Below, one piece after another: positions 7,671-16,976 of a stretch of DNA of 64,000 nt. Within the stretch, counting starts at the first letter, position 1, and the number at the start of each line of letters is the position of its first letter. Under the pieces are notes generated by a model. It saw only the letters and a program-made list of their open reading frames with translations, was not told the DNA's origin and made no database searches. Source of the stretch: CAVSRC01 sp963782045 (GTDB taxonomy: Bacteria; Pseudomonadota; Alphaproteobacteria; Rhizobiales; Kaistiaceae); NCBI GenBank assembly GCA_963782045.1, contig CAWAIR010000015.1:1-64000 (forward strand), in the 5' to 3' direction. The position numbers and the translations under genes are program-made.

Positions 7671-8765
7671 TCACCGCGCGGTCAATCCGCGTATGATGGA
7701 TTCGAGCCGGTCCGATGCCGGCCGGTCGACATAGCCAAGGCTGAGGTCGAAACGCGCGCTTGCGCCGGCCGCAATCTGGCTGACGCGCCTGGCGTTCCGT
7801 TCGGCCAGGTATCCTTCGGGACGGCATGTTGAGGGCAGCGCGATGCCGGCCGCCTGTACGTTCTTGTTGCGCAGCAGCCAGCGCACCGGATGGGGAAATT
7901 CCTTTGGTGAAAACGAAACCGAAAACCCGTCGCCCTCGGGCCGGCGCATCATCACATGCGTCTGCCCGGTTTCGTCGCAACCGAGGTTCGACAGATAGAA
8001 GACCTGCTCGGGATTGAAGCTGACCGACGGGTCGAGATGCTCCATGAGGCCCGGATCGTCGGCCAGCCTGTCGATCAGCCTGATATAGCCCTCGGACTTC
8101 TCGATGTGCCCCGGAACCGCCGTTCTCACCGTGACGTTTTCGGGCGTATAGGCTGCCGCCTGCAGAATGCGGCCGCCGTCGACGAAGTCGAAGTTGATGT
8201 GGCAGTTGTACATCAGGTCCATCGGCTCATCGCTGCGGTTCTCGACCAACATGCCGATTTCGAGTTGCGTGCTCTCCGGCCGCATCGTCACCGAGGGGTA
8301 GGCGACATAGTGCGAGGTGAATCCGTCGATATGCTCGCGTTTGCCGGTCAGGCGGACATAGGCGCCTTTGGCGTCCGAGCCGAGTTCGAGGTTTGCCGAT
8401 TCAAGGACGGCGCAGGGGAATTCGCCATGCAGTTGGTGCGTATCGTCCGGTGAGGGCGCACCGTTGCGCAACAGGCCGCTGTGAAAGGCCAGGCATCCAT
8501 AGGTTTCGGAAATCACAGTTGCCGGACGCGGCGCCGGATATTTGTTGCCCATGCCGAGCCGCACGCCGTCGAAGCTCGCGTCCCACAGCATCTGGCCGAG
8601 ATAGGGCAGCATGATCGCATGGCCGCGGGCATTGGCCACGCGGACGGCCGCCACGCCGGTATCGTATCGGAACAGCGACACCTTCACGCCCTCGGCGGTC
8701 AGAAAAGGCCGCTCCTTTTCGCCGAACAGCGCGGGGTATAAGCAAACTTTTGTCATCTCAGCCAT
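7671..8765 (-). CDS. DUF4432-family aldose-1-epimerase-like protein
   Basis: A 364-residue protein of the galactose-mutarotase fold (DUF4432 type). It has RGHAIMLPYLGQMLWDA near the N terminus, the binding region FHSGLLRNG with HQLHGEFP, and the middle-strand motif MDLMYNCHINF. Related mutarotases interconvert sugar anomers, and members of this branch appear in many sugar-catabolic operons. Neither possible start has a strong ribosome-binding site; I used the first of two close ATGs (8765, 8756). It lies between the PfkB kinase and the UGSC gene and is probably cotranscribed with them. This fits conversion of the imported sugar to the anomer used by the kinase or a dehydrogenase. Confidence 0.75.
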   Translation of the reverse strand: MAEMTKVCLYPALFGEKERPFLTAEGVKVSLFRYDTGVAAVRVANARGHAIMLPYLGQMLWDASFDGVRLGMGNKYPAPRPATVISETYGCLAFHSGLLRNGAPSPDDTHQLHGEFPCAVLESANLELGSDAKGAYVRLTGKREHIDGFTSHYVAYPSVTMRPESTQLEIGMLVENRSDEPMDLMYNCHINFDFVDGGRILQAAAYTPENVTVRTAVPGHIEKSEGYIRLIDRLADDPGLMEHLDPSVSFNPEQVFYLSNLGCDETGQTHVMMRRPEGDGFSVSFSPKEFPHPVRWLLRNKNVQAAGIALPSTCRPEGYLAERNARRVSQIAAGASARFDLSLGYVDRPASDRLESIIRGLTAR

Positions 8766-8896
8766 CAATGCGTTGCAAGGCGGGACGCGTGGGTGTTGCG
8801 TTCGCGTCCCAGGATTTCCAAACTTCGCCAGACCGGGCACACGCAGCGCAACCGAACAGCTCTGCGGCACCGCCGTGCCGCGCCTCGGCGCCGGAA

Positions 8897-9811
8897 CTAG
8901 GCGACCTGATTCATCTCCCCCACCAAGGTGTCGATCTCCGCTTTCGACGGAATGCTCGTCTGGGCGCCGTGCCTCGTGCAACTCAGCGACCCGGCTGCGA
9001 CGCCGCGCTGAACGGCCGACGCGAAGCTCATCGCCTGGTCGAGGGCGGCCACGAATGCCCCGACGAACGTGTCGCCGGCCCCGGTGGTGTCGACCGGAAC
9101 GATCCTGGGAGCGGCGACCTGATGGCGTTCGCCGCCGTGCCAGGCGATCGCGCCGGCGGCCCCCAGCGTCACGATCGCCGCGCATCCGCATCGCTCACTG
9201 ATCCGGCGCACCGCGTCCTCGGGGTCGGCCGGTGCGAGCCCGGCCCCTTCGGCCGCGATCATCGCCTCGTGTTCGTTGACGATCAGCACGTCGAGATCGG
9301 CAAGCATGTCCTCGGGCACCGGCCCGGCCGGCGCCGAATTGAGCACGACGCGCGCCCCGCGCGATTTGGCGAGCGCTACCGCACCGAAGGTTTCCCTGTC
9401 CGGGATCTCGCGTTGCAGCGTCAGCGTGTCGCCGGCACCGAACGCGCATCGCTCAAGCTGCTCGAGCCGCGTTGCGAGATTGGCGCTCGATGCGGCGATG
9501 ACCGTGTTTTCAGCCTGGGGATCGACCGCCACCAGGCATATGCCGGTCGGCCCTTCGATCGTCTTGAGATGCGAGAGGTCGACGCCGCTGCTGCGCAGGA
9601 TGCCGGTCGCGACGGACGCGAACGCGTCATTGCCGCAGGTGGCGACATGAACGACGCGCGAACCCGCACGCGCCGCCGCGACGGCCTGGTTGGCCCCCTT
9701 CGAGCCTGGCACGGCAACGTAGCCGTCGCAGAGGACCGTCTCGCCCGGTCGTGGAATGCGTGGCACGTTGGCCACCAGGTCAACCGCCACCGATCCGAAG
9801 ACCACAATCAT
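8897..9811 (-). CDS. PfkB-family carbohydrate kinase (ribokinase-like)
   Basis: A 304-residue ribokinase-type kinase that would phosphorylate the imported sugar with ATP. The first PfkB signature is seen as GYVAVPGSKGANQAVAAARAG, which has the GGKGANQA form with Ser replacing the second Gly. NEHEA marks the ATP-binding strand, and DTTGAGDTFVGAFVAAL is the second signature with the anion hole and catalytic Asp. The length is normal for the family. It is the first gene after the binding protein of an RbsABC-like transporter, so a pentose or similar sugar is likely. The exact sugar is not determinable. Confidence 0.9.
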   Translation of the reverse strand: MIVVFGSVAVDLVANVPRIPRPGETVLCDGYVAVPGSKGANQAVAAARAGSRVVHVATCGNDAFASVATGILRSSGVDLSHLKTIEGPTGICLVAVDPQAENTVIAASSANLATRLEQLERCAFGAGDTLTLQREIPDRETFGAVALAKSRGARVVLNSAPAGPVPEDMLADLDVLIVNEHEAMIAAEGAGLAPADPEDAVRRISERCGCAAIVTLGAAGAIAWHGGERHQVAAPRIVPVDTTGAGDTFVGAFVAALDQAMSFASAVQRGVAAGSLSCTRHGAQTSIPSKAEIDTLVGEMNQVA

Positions 9812-9991
9812 GATACTGAACCCTTGAGAGCGGAGACCCGTTCGCGCACCGGGTTGTCACGCGACGCGGTCGCGTTCCGCACTTGAATTTTCCAACGAAC
9901 CCCCGGGGGGAACATGACGCATGGCGCCGGTTGCGGAAGACCCGTCCGTTGCCTGCGTCATATCTCCCTCCGGGAGTCGAGAGCATGAGAC

Positions 9992-11218
9992 CTACGGCTG
10001 AACGGTGGGCTGAACGATGCTCAGCTTGAACAGATCGGCCGGGGCCTGGCAGTTCTGGCAGTTGACGTCGGGAACGTTGGCCGCTTCCTTGACGACATCT
10101 GCGGGCAACGGCTGGATCGTGGCACCGGGCGTCGCGGTTCCGTGCAGCGCCGAATCAAGCGAGATTTCGGGCGTCAGCGTCGGATTGAAGATCTCGGTGT
10201 TGAAGGAATCGGGCACCAGGTCAGGCGAGAAGGCGTTGCAGCCGTCGACGATGGTGTTCCCCTTGCAGACCTTGATCTGGTCGGCCGGAACCCACGGCAG
10301 CGGCACTTCGATGTTATGCACGGTGACCTTACGCTTGCCGGTCAGTTCCTCCATCATCAGCTTGAAGGCATAGGCGGAGGTCCAGATCGGGTCGCCCGAC
10401 GAGATGCCGGTCAGCCCCTTGGCCTTGTAGTCGGGGTTGGCGAAGGCGAGGCGGAGGCCGTTGGTGTTTTCGCCGGTCACCGGAACGAACTTCTGCATGC
10501 CGGCGTCGACCATCGCCTTGACGATGCCGTCGGCACCGTTCTCGCCGAAGATCGCGTCGACGTCGGGATGAGCGGCAAGCGCCTTGGCAGTTTCCTGCTG
10601 GGTCGCCTGGCTGCTCCACATGCCGTAGTACTCGGCAATGACCTTGATGCCGGGATACTTGTTGAAGACGCTCATGGCGCCGTCATAGTCCATCTTGTCG
10701 ACCGAATTGCCGGCGACGCCGCGGTCGAAGAAGATGTTGCCCTTGCCGCCGAGCTTGTTGACCAGCCACTGCGCCGTGTTCACGGTGAACCCGGAGGTGA
10801 TGAAGCTGACCGTGTGTGCGCACGGCTCCGTGACCGTCGCGCTGTAGGTGTAGACCAGCACGCCCTTGTCGCAGGCATGACGGATCGCCCGATTGAGGCC
10901 GGTGGCCGAAATCGGGAAGGTGATGATCGCATCGGCACCGGCAGAGACCATGCTCTCGTAGGCCGAAGCCTGCGCCTGCACGTCGATGCCGGAAATGACG
11001 GTCTTGAGCTCGACCATCTGATCATAGGGCGGCGTTGCGGCCATTGCCTTGATCAGGTTGGACGTCTCCGTCTGATAGCCGTTCCCGCTGTAGCTCATGC
11101 TGAGATAGACGAGGAACTTCTTCTTGGCCTCAGCGCTGGCCGGCGTCTGCAGCATGAGCGCTGCGCATGCCGCCAGGGTCGCGCCGACCAGGAACTTTCT
11201 GGTTCTTGCACTGAGCAT
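9992..11218 (-). CDS. Periplasmic sugar-binding protein (RbsB/type 1 family)
   Basis: A 408-residue secreted ligand-binding protein. The N terminus has a classical signal peptide: basic ARTRKF, a hydrophobic core (LVGATLAACAALML) and an ASAEA cleavage site. The mature part has the two-lobe fold of ribose-type binding proteins (VSAGADAIITFPIS, DVDAIFGENGADGIVKAMVD, PVTGENTNG). The ~90-residue tail beyond the second lobe is longer than in RbsB and carries a CQNC pair near the C terminus, which is unusual. The ATG used has AGGGAG eight bases upstream; a GTG three codons earlier is less likely. It follows the permease genes and delivers sugar to that transporter. Confidence 0.88.
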   Translation of the reverse strand: MLSARTRKFLVGATLAACAALMLQTPASAEAKKKFLVYLSMSYSGNGYQTETSNLIKAMAATPPYDQMVELKTVISGIDVQAQASAYESMVSAGADAIITFPISATGLNRAIRHACDKGVLVYTYSATVTEPCAHTVSFITSGFTVNTAQWLVNKLGGKGNIFFDRGVAGNSVDKMDYDGAMSVFNKYPGIKVIAEYYGMWSSQATQQETAKALAAHPDVDAIFGENGADGIVKAMVDAGMQKFVPVTGENTNGLRLAFANPDYKAKGLTGISSGDPIWTSAYAFKLMMEELTGKRKVTVHNIEVPLPWVPADQIKVCKGNTIVDGCNAFSPDLVPDSFNTEIFNPTLTPEISLDSALHGTATPGATIQPLPADVVKEAANVPDVNCQNCQAPADLFKLSIVQPTVQP

Positions 11219-11262
11219 ATCTTCCACTCCCTTCTTCTCTTTGTCGCCTGAGCGTCAGGCGG

Positions 11263-12336
11263 TTATCCCGGCACAGGCCGGGCTTTCTTCTGTTGTCTCT
11301 GCTTCGCGCGGAGACCCCATGAGGCGAGAAGCACGTCAAGATCGTCGCGCAGCATCAGCAGCGCGACGAAGATGACCGCTCCGTAGATGATCGTTCGCCA
11401 GCCTTCGGCGATGCCGAGCGACGAAACGATGGTGGACAGGGTCGTCAGCAGGATCGCGCCGGCAACCGCCCCCAGATAGATGCCGCGCCCGCCGACAATG
11501 GCGGTGCCGCCGATGACCACTGCCGCCACTGACGGCAACAGATAGGCCTGGCCCATCATCAGCGTTACGCCCCTCGAATAGCCGTCGAGCAGGACGCCGG
11601 CGAGCGCCGCGCTGGCGCCGCTGATGGCATAGGTCGTGATCACCAGCCGACGGACGGGCAGGGCAGCCACGTAAGCGGCTGTCGGGTTTGTGCCCAGCGC
11701 ATAGAGCTTGCGGCCGAAGGTCGTCCGCACCTGCAGGAACCATCCGGCCAGGGTGGCGACAACCATCAGATAGAGGATCGGTGCACCGAAGCCCGTCGGG
11801 GCAAACAGCGCACCCAGATAGGGAGACGCCGCCCCGGCTGGCACGCCTTGGGTGAAACCGAGGGTAACGCCATAGAGAATGACGCCCATGGCCAGGGTCA
11901 TGATGAACGGCGGTATCCTGAGGATGCTGACGCCGATGCCGCTGCACGCACCGATCGCGGCAGCAACCAGCAGGATCGCCGGCACGCCCCACACCACGCC
12001 GAAGAGGGAGCTGCCGACCCAGTTGAAGGCCAGCACGCCGCCGAGCGTCACCATGGAGGCGACGCTGAGGTCGAGGCCGCCGATCAGCACGACCATCTGC
12101 TGGCCGAATGCGACCACCATCAGGAAGCTCGATATGATCAGGATGGCCCGGATCTGCTGGAGGCTGCCGAAACCGGGGCCGAGCACCCGTGAGGCCGCGA
12201 TCAGCAGAGCCGAGACCAGGAAGAGGATGAGGGCGGTCTTGACCTCGCGGTTGAGCCATCCCAGGCCACGGCGTTCTGCGGCCCCGCGGGTGTCGGCCGC
12301 CCTTGCGGCCCCGGCCGATGTCGGATTGTCGCTCAT
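11263..12336 (-). CDS. Sugar ABC transporter permease 1 (RbsC-like)
   Basis: A 357-residue inner-membrane permease of the ribose/xylose/autoinducer-2 ABC family (BPD_transp_2). A charged, Ala/Arg-rich N-terminal tail of ~30 residues is followed by about ten hydrophobic segments. Family landmarks are GGLDLSVASMVTLGG, RTTFGRKLYALGTNPTAA (the cytoplasmic loop contacting the ATPase) and AVVIGGTAIVGGRGIYLGA. It begins four bases inside the preceding permease gene (ATGA overlap), indicating translational coupling. Together the two permeases form a heterodimeric channel. Confidence 0.92.
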   Translation of the reverse strand: MSDNPTSAGAARAADTRGAAERRGLGWLNREVKTALILFLVSALLIAASRVLGPGFGSLQQIRAILIISSFLMVVAFGQQMVVLIGGLDLSVASMVTLGGVLAFNWVGSSLFGVVWGVPAILLVAAAIGACSGIGVSILRIPPFIMTLAMGVILYGVTLGFTQGVPAGAASPYLGALFAPTGFGAPILYLMVVATLAGWFLQVRTTFGRKLYALGTNPTAAYVAALPVRRLVITTYAISGASAALAGVLLDGYSRGVTLMMGQAYLLPSVAAVVIGGTAIVGGRGIYLGAVAGAILLTTLSTIVSSLGIAEGWRTIIYGAVIFVALLMLRDDLDVLLASWGLRAKQRQQKKARPVPG

Positions 12337-13328
12337 GAGCGAACCTCACGTTCCGACGAAAAGCGGGCCGACAGAACCGCGACCAGGACAGCCGCAATCA
12401 TGATGACCCCCTGGAAAATGCCGGTGTAGAAAGAGGAAACGCCGGTGGAGAACAGCACCTTCTGCAACAGCGTCAGGGTCAGCGCGCCGAGCATCGAGCC
12501 GGCGACACCGCCGCGCCCGCCGGAAAACGAAGTGCCTCCCAACGCGATGGCGGCGAACGCCAGCAGCAGATACGGCTCGCCGATGTTCGGGGTTCCCGTC
12601 GCCGTCAGGGCCGTCAGCATGAAGCCGGCAAGGCCGTAGCAAACGCCGGCGAGAACGAAGGCAATCACCTTGACCCGCCGCACGGGAACCCCGGCGAGCA
12701 TCGCCGCGGTCTCGTCGGCGCCGACGGCATAGAGGCCGATGCCCCAGTTGGTCCGGCGCAGAACGAACCAGATCGCATAGACAACCAGCGCGATCAGCAG
12801 GGCGATCGGCACGGTGCCCCAGATGTCCCCGATCAGCGTGTCGCTGATGAAGGTCGAGACGTTGCCGCCAGGAGCGTCGAGCACCAGCAGCGCCACGCCA
12901 GTGCAGGCGATCATGGTCGACAGCGTCAGGGCGATCGATTGCAGATTGAAATAGGAAACCAGAACGCCGTTGATGGCGCCCACCAGCGCCCCGCACGCCA
13001 TCGCGATCGCAAGCCCCTCGAGCGCACCGATCGGCCCATTGCCGGCGTAGACCGCAACCAGCACGTTGGTCAGCGACACCACGCCGGCAACCGAAAGGTC
13101 GAATCCGCCCGTCAGCACCACCAGCGTGCCGCCGGCCGCCGCCAAGGCGAGGGGAAGGCTGTTGTTGAGGACCTGCTCGATGACGAACAGGCTGAGGGCG
13201 TCGGATTGGGTCGAGGCGAAGATGACGAACAGAACCGCCAGTATGATCACGATGACGAACGCGCCTTCGCCGGGCAGGCGCAGGTACCACGGGTCTGGTC
13301 TAATTGTCGGCGTCGTGCGGGTGGTCAT
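12333..13328 (-). CDS. Sugar ABC transporter permease 2 (RbsC-like)
   Basis: A 331-residue polytopic permease of the same family as its neighbour. GGFDLSVAGVVSLTN, RRTNWGIGLYAVGADETAA (the coupling loop, EAA-like) and AIALGGTSFSGGRGGVAGS are diagnostic. The start is the ATG that overlaps the ATPase stop codon (ATGA), so ATPase, permease 2 and permease 1 are translationally coupled in that order. A longer frame upstream of this ATG lies wholly inside the ATPase gene and is not used. Confidence 0.92.
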   Translation of the reverse strand: MTTRTTPTIRPDPWYLRLPGEGAFVIVIILAVLFVIFASTQSDALSLFVIEQVLNNSLPLALAAAGGTLVVLTGGFDLSVAGVVSLTNVLVAVYAGNGPIGALEGLAIAMACGALVGAINGVLVSYFNLQSIALTLSTMIACTGVALLVLDAPGGNVSTFISDTLIGDIWGTVPIALLIALVVYAIWFVLRRTNWGIGLYAVGADETAAMLAGVPVRRVKVIAFVLAGVCYGLAGFMLTALTATGTPNIGEPYLLLAFAAIALGGTSFSGGRGGVAGSMLGALTLTLLQKVLFSTGVSSFYTGIFQGVIMIAAVLVAVLSARFSSEREVRS

Positions 13329-14878
13329 GAGACTGCCCCCTGTCCGGTCGCAAGCGCAACGAGGTGCGGTTCCGACAACTGCTCGCGAGGCACTTCTCCG
13401 ACGATCCGCCCGTCGTAGACGACCAGACATCTGTCAACCAGATCGACCAGTTCGGAAAGCTCGGTCGAATAGAGCAGGACCGCTCCGCCGTCGCCGACGA
13501 AGTCACGGATGACGCTATAGACGAGTGCCTTGGTGCCCACGTCGACGCCGCGCGTCGGATCGAACAGCACCAGGTTGCGTGCCCCCGACAGCAACACTCG
13601 GCCAATGAGGGCCTTCTGCTGATTGCCGCCCGACAAGGCGCCGATGCGCAGCTTCAAATAGCGCGGTGGCAGGTCGACGCGCTGCGCGCCTCTGCCGACG
13701 GCCGCGCTTTCCTGCCCACGATCGATGATGCCGAAGCGCTGCAGTCCGGCCAGAAGCGAGAGGGTGAGGTTGTCCGCGGTCGGAAGTCCAAGGAAGATTC
13801 CCTCGGTCTTGCGCTCCTCCGGCACGAAGCCGATGCTCGCCTCCGCCGCATCGGCGGGAGTGCGAATGGCGACCTGCTTGCCGTCGATGCGAATTTCCCC
13901 GCTGCGAATGCGTGTGAGGCCGGCAAGCATCCGGAACAGGTCGCGCTGACCCTGGCCTTCCAGCGCGGCAACCCCGACGATTTCACCACGATGGATCTCG
14001 AGGCTGATCTCCTTCACCTTGCCACCGGCCAGCATGTGGGCGGCAAGGGCCACAGGTTGGTCGCTGTGGCTGCTGCTATCCGCGGCGACCTTGCGCGGGT
14101 GGGCGACGGCGCCGACCATCAGCTCGAAGATGCGCTCGTTGTCGACGCCGGCGAGCGACACCGTTTCGATGCTTTCGCCATTGCGCAAAACCGTGCACCG
14201 CCGGCACAGCTTCCGCACTTCGTACAGGCGATGCGAAATATAGAGGACGCCGGTGCCGGCGTCGGTCACCCGATCGAGGATGTCGAACAGCCAGGTCGGA
14301 TCGGCGAGGGCGGCAGTGGGCTCGTCGAGCACGAGCAGCTTCGGCTTGCGGCTGATGGCGCGGACGAGTTCGATGCGCTGCTTTTCGGCGAGCGACAGCG
14401 TTCCCACGACCACGCCAGGGTGAATGTGTTGCAGCCCGTATTCGGCGAGAATGGCAGCGGCGCTGTCCCAGTTCCTGTTGCGAGAAACGAGGCCGCCGGC
14501 TCCCTTGAGTTGGGTCGGCAGCATCAGGTTCTCCGCCACGGTGAGGTTGGGCAGCAGACTCAGTTCCTGAAACGCGGCGGAGACTCCGGCCTCGCGCGCG
14601 GCCATCGGACTACCGGGGGCGAAGGCAGCATCGTCCAGCTCGAGCGTTCCCTCGTCCGGAGCCACGATGCCGCTCAGCATCTTCACGACGGTGCTCTTGC
14701 CGGCGCCGTTTTCGCCGACCAACGCATGGATCTCGCCGTGCTCGATATCGAACGACACGCGCTTGACGGCGATCGTCGCGCCGTAAGCCTTCGAGACGTC
14801 CTGCACGTTCAGGACCCGCGAAGTCAGAATCTCCCTGTGCCCGGCCGCGAGGCCGCGCTCCTCAATCATCTGCGTCAC
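13325..14878 (-). CDS. Sugar ABC transporter ATP-binding protein (RbsA-like, two ATPase domains)
   Basis: A 517-residue double ATPase that powers the transporter. In domain 1 the Walker A is GENGAGKST, the signature is the relaxed LSLAEKQRIELVRA, Walker B is LLVLDEPTAAL and the switch is ISHRL. In domain 2 the Walker A is degenerate (ALEGQGQRDLF), as usual for RbsA proteins. Its signature LSGGNQQK is intact and Walker B reads LVLFDPTRGVDVG, with the catalytic Glu replaced by Pro. Only one functional hydrolysis site per protein is therefore expected, which is normal in the family. It is preceded by the metallo-hydrolase gene and overlaps the next permease gene. Confidence 0.92.
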   Translation of the reverse strand: MTQMIEERGLAAGHREILTSRVLNVQDVSKAYGATIAVKRVSFDIEHGEIHALVGENGAGKSTVVKMLSGIVAPDEGTLELDDAAFAPGSPMAAREAGVSAAFQELSLLPNLTVAENLMLPTQLKGAGGLVSRNRNWDSAAAILAEYGLQHIHPGVVVGTLSLAEKQRIELVRAISRKPKLLVLDEPTAALADPTWLFDILDRVTDAGTGVLYISHRLYEVRKLCRRCTVLRNGESIETVSLAGVDNERIFELMVGAVAHPRKVAADSSSHSDQPVALAAHMLAGGKVKEISLEIHRGEIVGVAALEGQGQRDLFRMLAGLTRIRSGEIRIDGKQVAIRTPADAAEASIGFVPEERKTEGIFLGLPTADNLTLSLLAGLQRFGIIDRGQESAAVGRGAQRVDLPPRYLKLRIGALSGGNQQKALIGRVLLSGARNLVLFDPTRGVDVGTKALVYSVIRDFVGDGGAVLLYSTELSELVDLVDRCLVVYDGRIVGEVPREQLSEPHLVALATGQGAVS

Positions 14879-14967
14879 TCCAGTCGAAAGTCTTCAGCCG
14901 TGCGGGGCTGCGCTCCAATCGGTGCCCAATGAGCCGTTCGGCACCCTTGCGGCCAAGATGACCTGCG

Positions 14968-15756
14968 TCATTCGTAGAAGTCCGGCGCGTGCTTGTTCTT
15001 GAGCCAGTCCGTCGGGTCGTGCGAAAGCCACAGCATCGCCTCCAGGCTGCTCACCAGCAGGCGGAGGCGGCGCATCGACTTCACGGAATCCAGCGTGTTG
15101 TAGTCGGAAGGCATTGGCAGGCTGCCGGTCAGCCCCGAATAGAGATGAGCCGTATCGCCGGCCAGGACGATCGTGCGGCCCGCGAGGCGAACGACCACCG
15201 ACGCATTTCCCGGCGTGTGACCGGGCATGTGCACCATGACGATGCTGCCGTCGCCGAACAGGTCGAATTCCTCGTCATCGATCTCGTTCCAGTCGAAGCC
15301 GCGCGTCGGCTCGATATCTTCGCGTCGGAAGAGAGGGCCGCCGGGAAGCGGCCAGTAGGCATATTGCAGCTCGCCGCCCATGACGTAGAACTTGGCCTGC
15401 GGGAACATGTACATGCCGCCGGTGTGGTCCCAGTGCAGATGCGTCATGATCACGTGGGTGATGTCGGCGAGCTTGAAGCCGAGCGCCTCGATCTGCTTGT
15501 CGACGCACTGCTCGGCCTTGAGCGAGATGCCGACGCCGTCGGCAAAGGCGCCATAGGGGATGTGCGGATCCGCGACCGCTGACGGCGCGATGCCGGTGTC
15601 GATGAGCACGAGTCCGCGCCCATGCTCGACCAGGAAGCTGGGGGCGGGGAGCTCGACCGGGCCGCTCTCCCCGAGAACCAGGGTCCCTCTCTGCTCTGAG
15701 ATGGTTCCGCCCTCCAGAGCCCATAGTTTCTTGGCGGTTCCGCCTTGGTTCTTCAT
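14968..15756 (-). CDS. Metallo-beta-lactamase-fold hydrolase (AHL-lactonase/AttM-like)
   Basis: A 262-residue enzyme of the N-acyl-homoserine-lactonase branch of the metallo-beta-lactamase superfamily. The dinuclear metal site is complete: THLHWDHTGG, HMPGHTPGN and LAGDTAHL supply the His and Asp ligands. Relatives open lactone rings, including quorum-sensing signals. In this operon, between a sugar regulator and a sugar transporter, a sugar lactone is the more likely substrate, but quorum quenching cannot be excluded. The start has GGGAGG seven bases upstream. A longer in-frame start lies inside the regulator gene and was rejected. Confidence 0.82.
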   Translation of the reverse strand: MKNQGGTAKKLWALEGGTISEQRGTLVLGESGPVELPAPSFLVEHGRGLVLIDTGIAPSAVADPHIPYGAFADGVGISLKAEQCVDKQIEALGFKLADITHVIMTHLHWDHTGGMYMFPQAKFYVMGGELQYAYWPLPGGPLFRREDIEPTRGFDWNEIDDEEFDLFGDGSIVMVHMPGHTPGNASVVVRLAGRTIVLAGDTAHLYSGLTGSLPMPSDYNTLDSVKSMRRLRLLVSSLEAMLWLSHDPTDWLKNKHAPDFYE

Positions 15757-15893
15757 GGTCTTCCTCCCTGGCGCCTGCCGGCGCTCAGTCATGTCGCAGT
15801 ATGTCTGCCGTCCGGGGTTCGACGTCGGGTCGCGATGCGAACTTGCAAAACCCGTCGTGCCGGACACGCCGGCGGTGTCCGTCCATCGATCTG

Positions 15894-16976
15894 CTACCCT
15901 TCCCGAGAACGCCCTGAGGCCCTCGCGGAACCGTTGCCTTTTGCGGCCGATCGCTTCTTCTGCGGCGCGCGTGGCTGAGGGTCTTCGAGCAGCCCCTCCG
16001 CCGTCTCCTGGTCGGTGATCAATCCATTGACGAGCCGCCCGACGAGGGCCGCGCGAATAGCGGCGACGCGTTCGCGGCCGCACTGCACGATCACGCTCCG
16101 CCGGGAAGGCGGGAACGGAAGCCGGAACGATGTCAGTCGGTTGCAATAGCCGACGTCGAGAATGTTTCCCTCGGCGTCGAAGCAATGGCCGAGCGTTTCG
16201 CCGATCGCCCCGGCCGCTATGACCTCGTCGAGCTCTTCCTTGGTGATGAAGCCGTCGGTGTGCAGCGGCGCCTTCTCGTTTACGAAGCAGATGCCCATCA
16301 TCATCAATGTCGCCTCTTCGGCGAGCGCGGCGGAGCCACGAAACGAAATCTGCCCCTGCAGCAGGTTCTTTTCCTCGATCGAGTTCGCCACGACCGGCAT
16401 CGGCAACGGATAGCACTGGGCGCCGATACGCTCTGCCAGACCAAGGATGACGTCGTAGTGGCCCACCCGGCCTTCGCGCGTCATGTTGCCCATCAGCGAA
16501 AACAGCCGGTGCATGGGGCGGTTCATCGGCACCACACGCAACGCCGCATCCGAGATCACGCGGCGGCCGCCGATGCCCACGGTTACCGGTGCCGTCTGCA
16601 GAAACAGGTTCTCCAGATAGAAGCCGGCGGCGGAGGCCACCGAAATGACGTTGTCGGCGTGGCTGGCGACGCTCGGCACGATCTCGCAATAGTCGAGACC
16701 GAAGCGCTCCTTCACGCGGTCGGTAAGCATGACGCACGATGCCAGCGGGTAGACGAGCTGGAAGCGAATGAGATTCTCCGACGCGGCGAGCGCGATCAGG
16801 CGCTGAACGATCGGCCGCGAGACATTGAGGGCGTAGGCGATCTCGTCCTGGCGCTGGCCCTTGGCGTGATAGAGCCAGGCCGCCCGGGCGGCCAGATCGA
16901 GACGGCGCTCGCCCAGCGTGATCGGTTGGTCGGTCTTGCCCCGTTGGTTCGATGCGGGCGCCGAATCATCAGCCAT
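15894..16976 (-). CDS. SorC-family sugar-binding transcriptional regulator
   Basis: A 360-residue regulator with an N-terminal helix-turn-helix (AAWLYHAKGQRQDEIAYAL then NVSRPIVQRLIALA) and the SorC/DeoR-type sugar-phosphate-binding domain (VGIGGRRVI, GYCNRLTSF, VIVQCGRERVAAIRAALVG). These proteins control sugar operons in response to a phosphorylated intermediate. It is the first gene of the minus-strand operon, 137 bases before the hydrolase gene, and diverges from the short-chain dehydrogenase. It probably controls both directions from the ~800-bp intergenic region. The C-terminal tail (~30 residues) is basic and low-complexity. The ATG at 16976 is preceded by GGGGAGG. Confidence 0.88.
   Translation of the reverse strand: MADDSAPASNQRGKTDQPITLGERRLDLAARAAWLYHAKGQRQDEIAYALNVSRPIVQRLIALAASENLIRFQLVYPLASCVMLTDRVKERFGLDYCEIVPSVASHADNVISVASAAGFYLENLFLQTAPVTVGIGGRRVISDAALRVVPMNRPMHRLFSLMGNMTREGRVGHYDVILGLAERIGAQCYPLPMPVVANSIEEKNLLQGQISFRGSAALAEEATLMMMGICFVNEKAPLHTDGFITKEELDEVIAAGAIGETLGHCFDAEGNILDVGYCNRLTSFRLPFPPSRRSVIVQCGRERVAAIRAALVGRLVNGLITDQETAEGLLEDPQPRAPQKKRSAAKGNGSARASGRSREG

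Noticed and set aside
14968..15756. Firm call as a quorum-quenching AHL lactonase
   Set aside because: The metal site fits, but the sugar-operon context makes another lactone equally or more likely, so only the fold-level call is kept.
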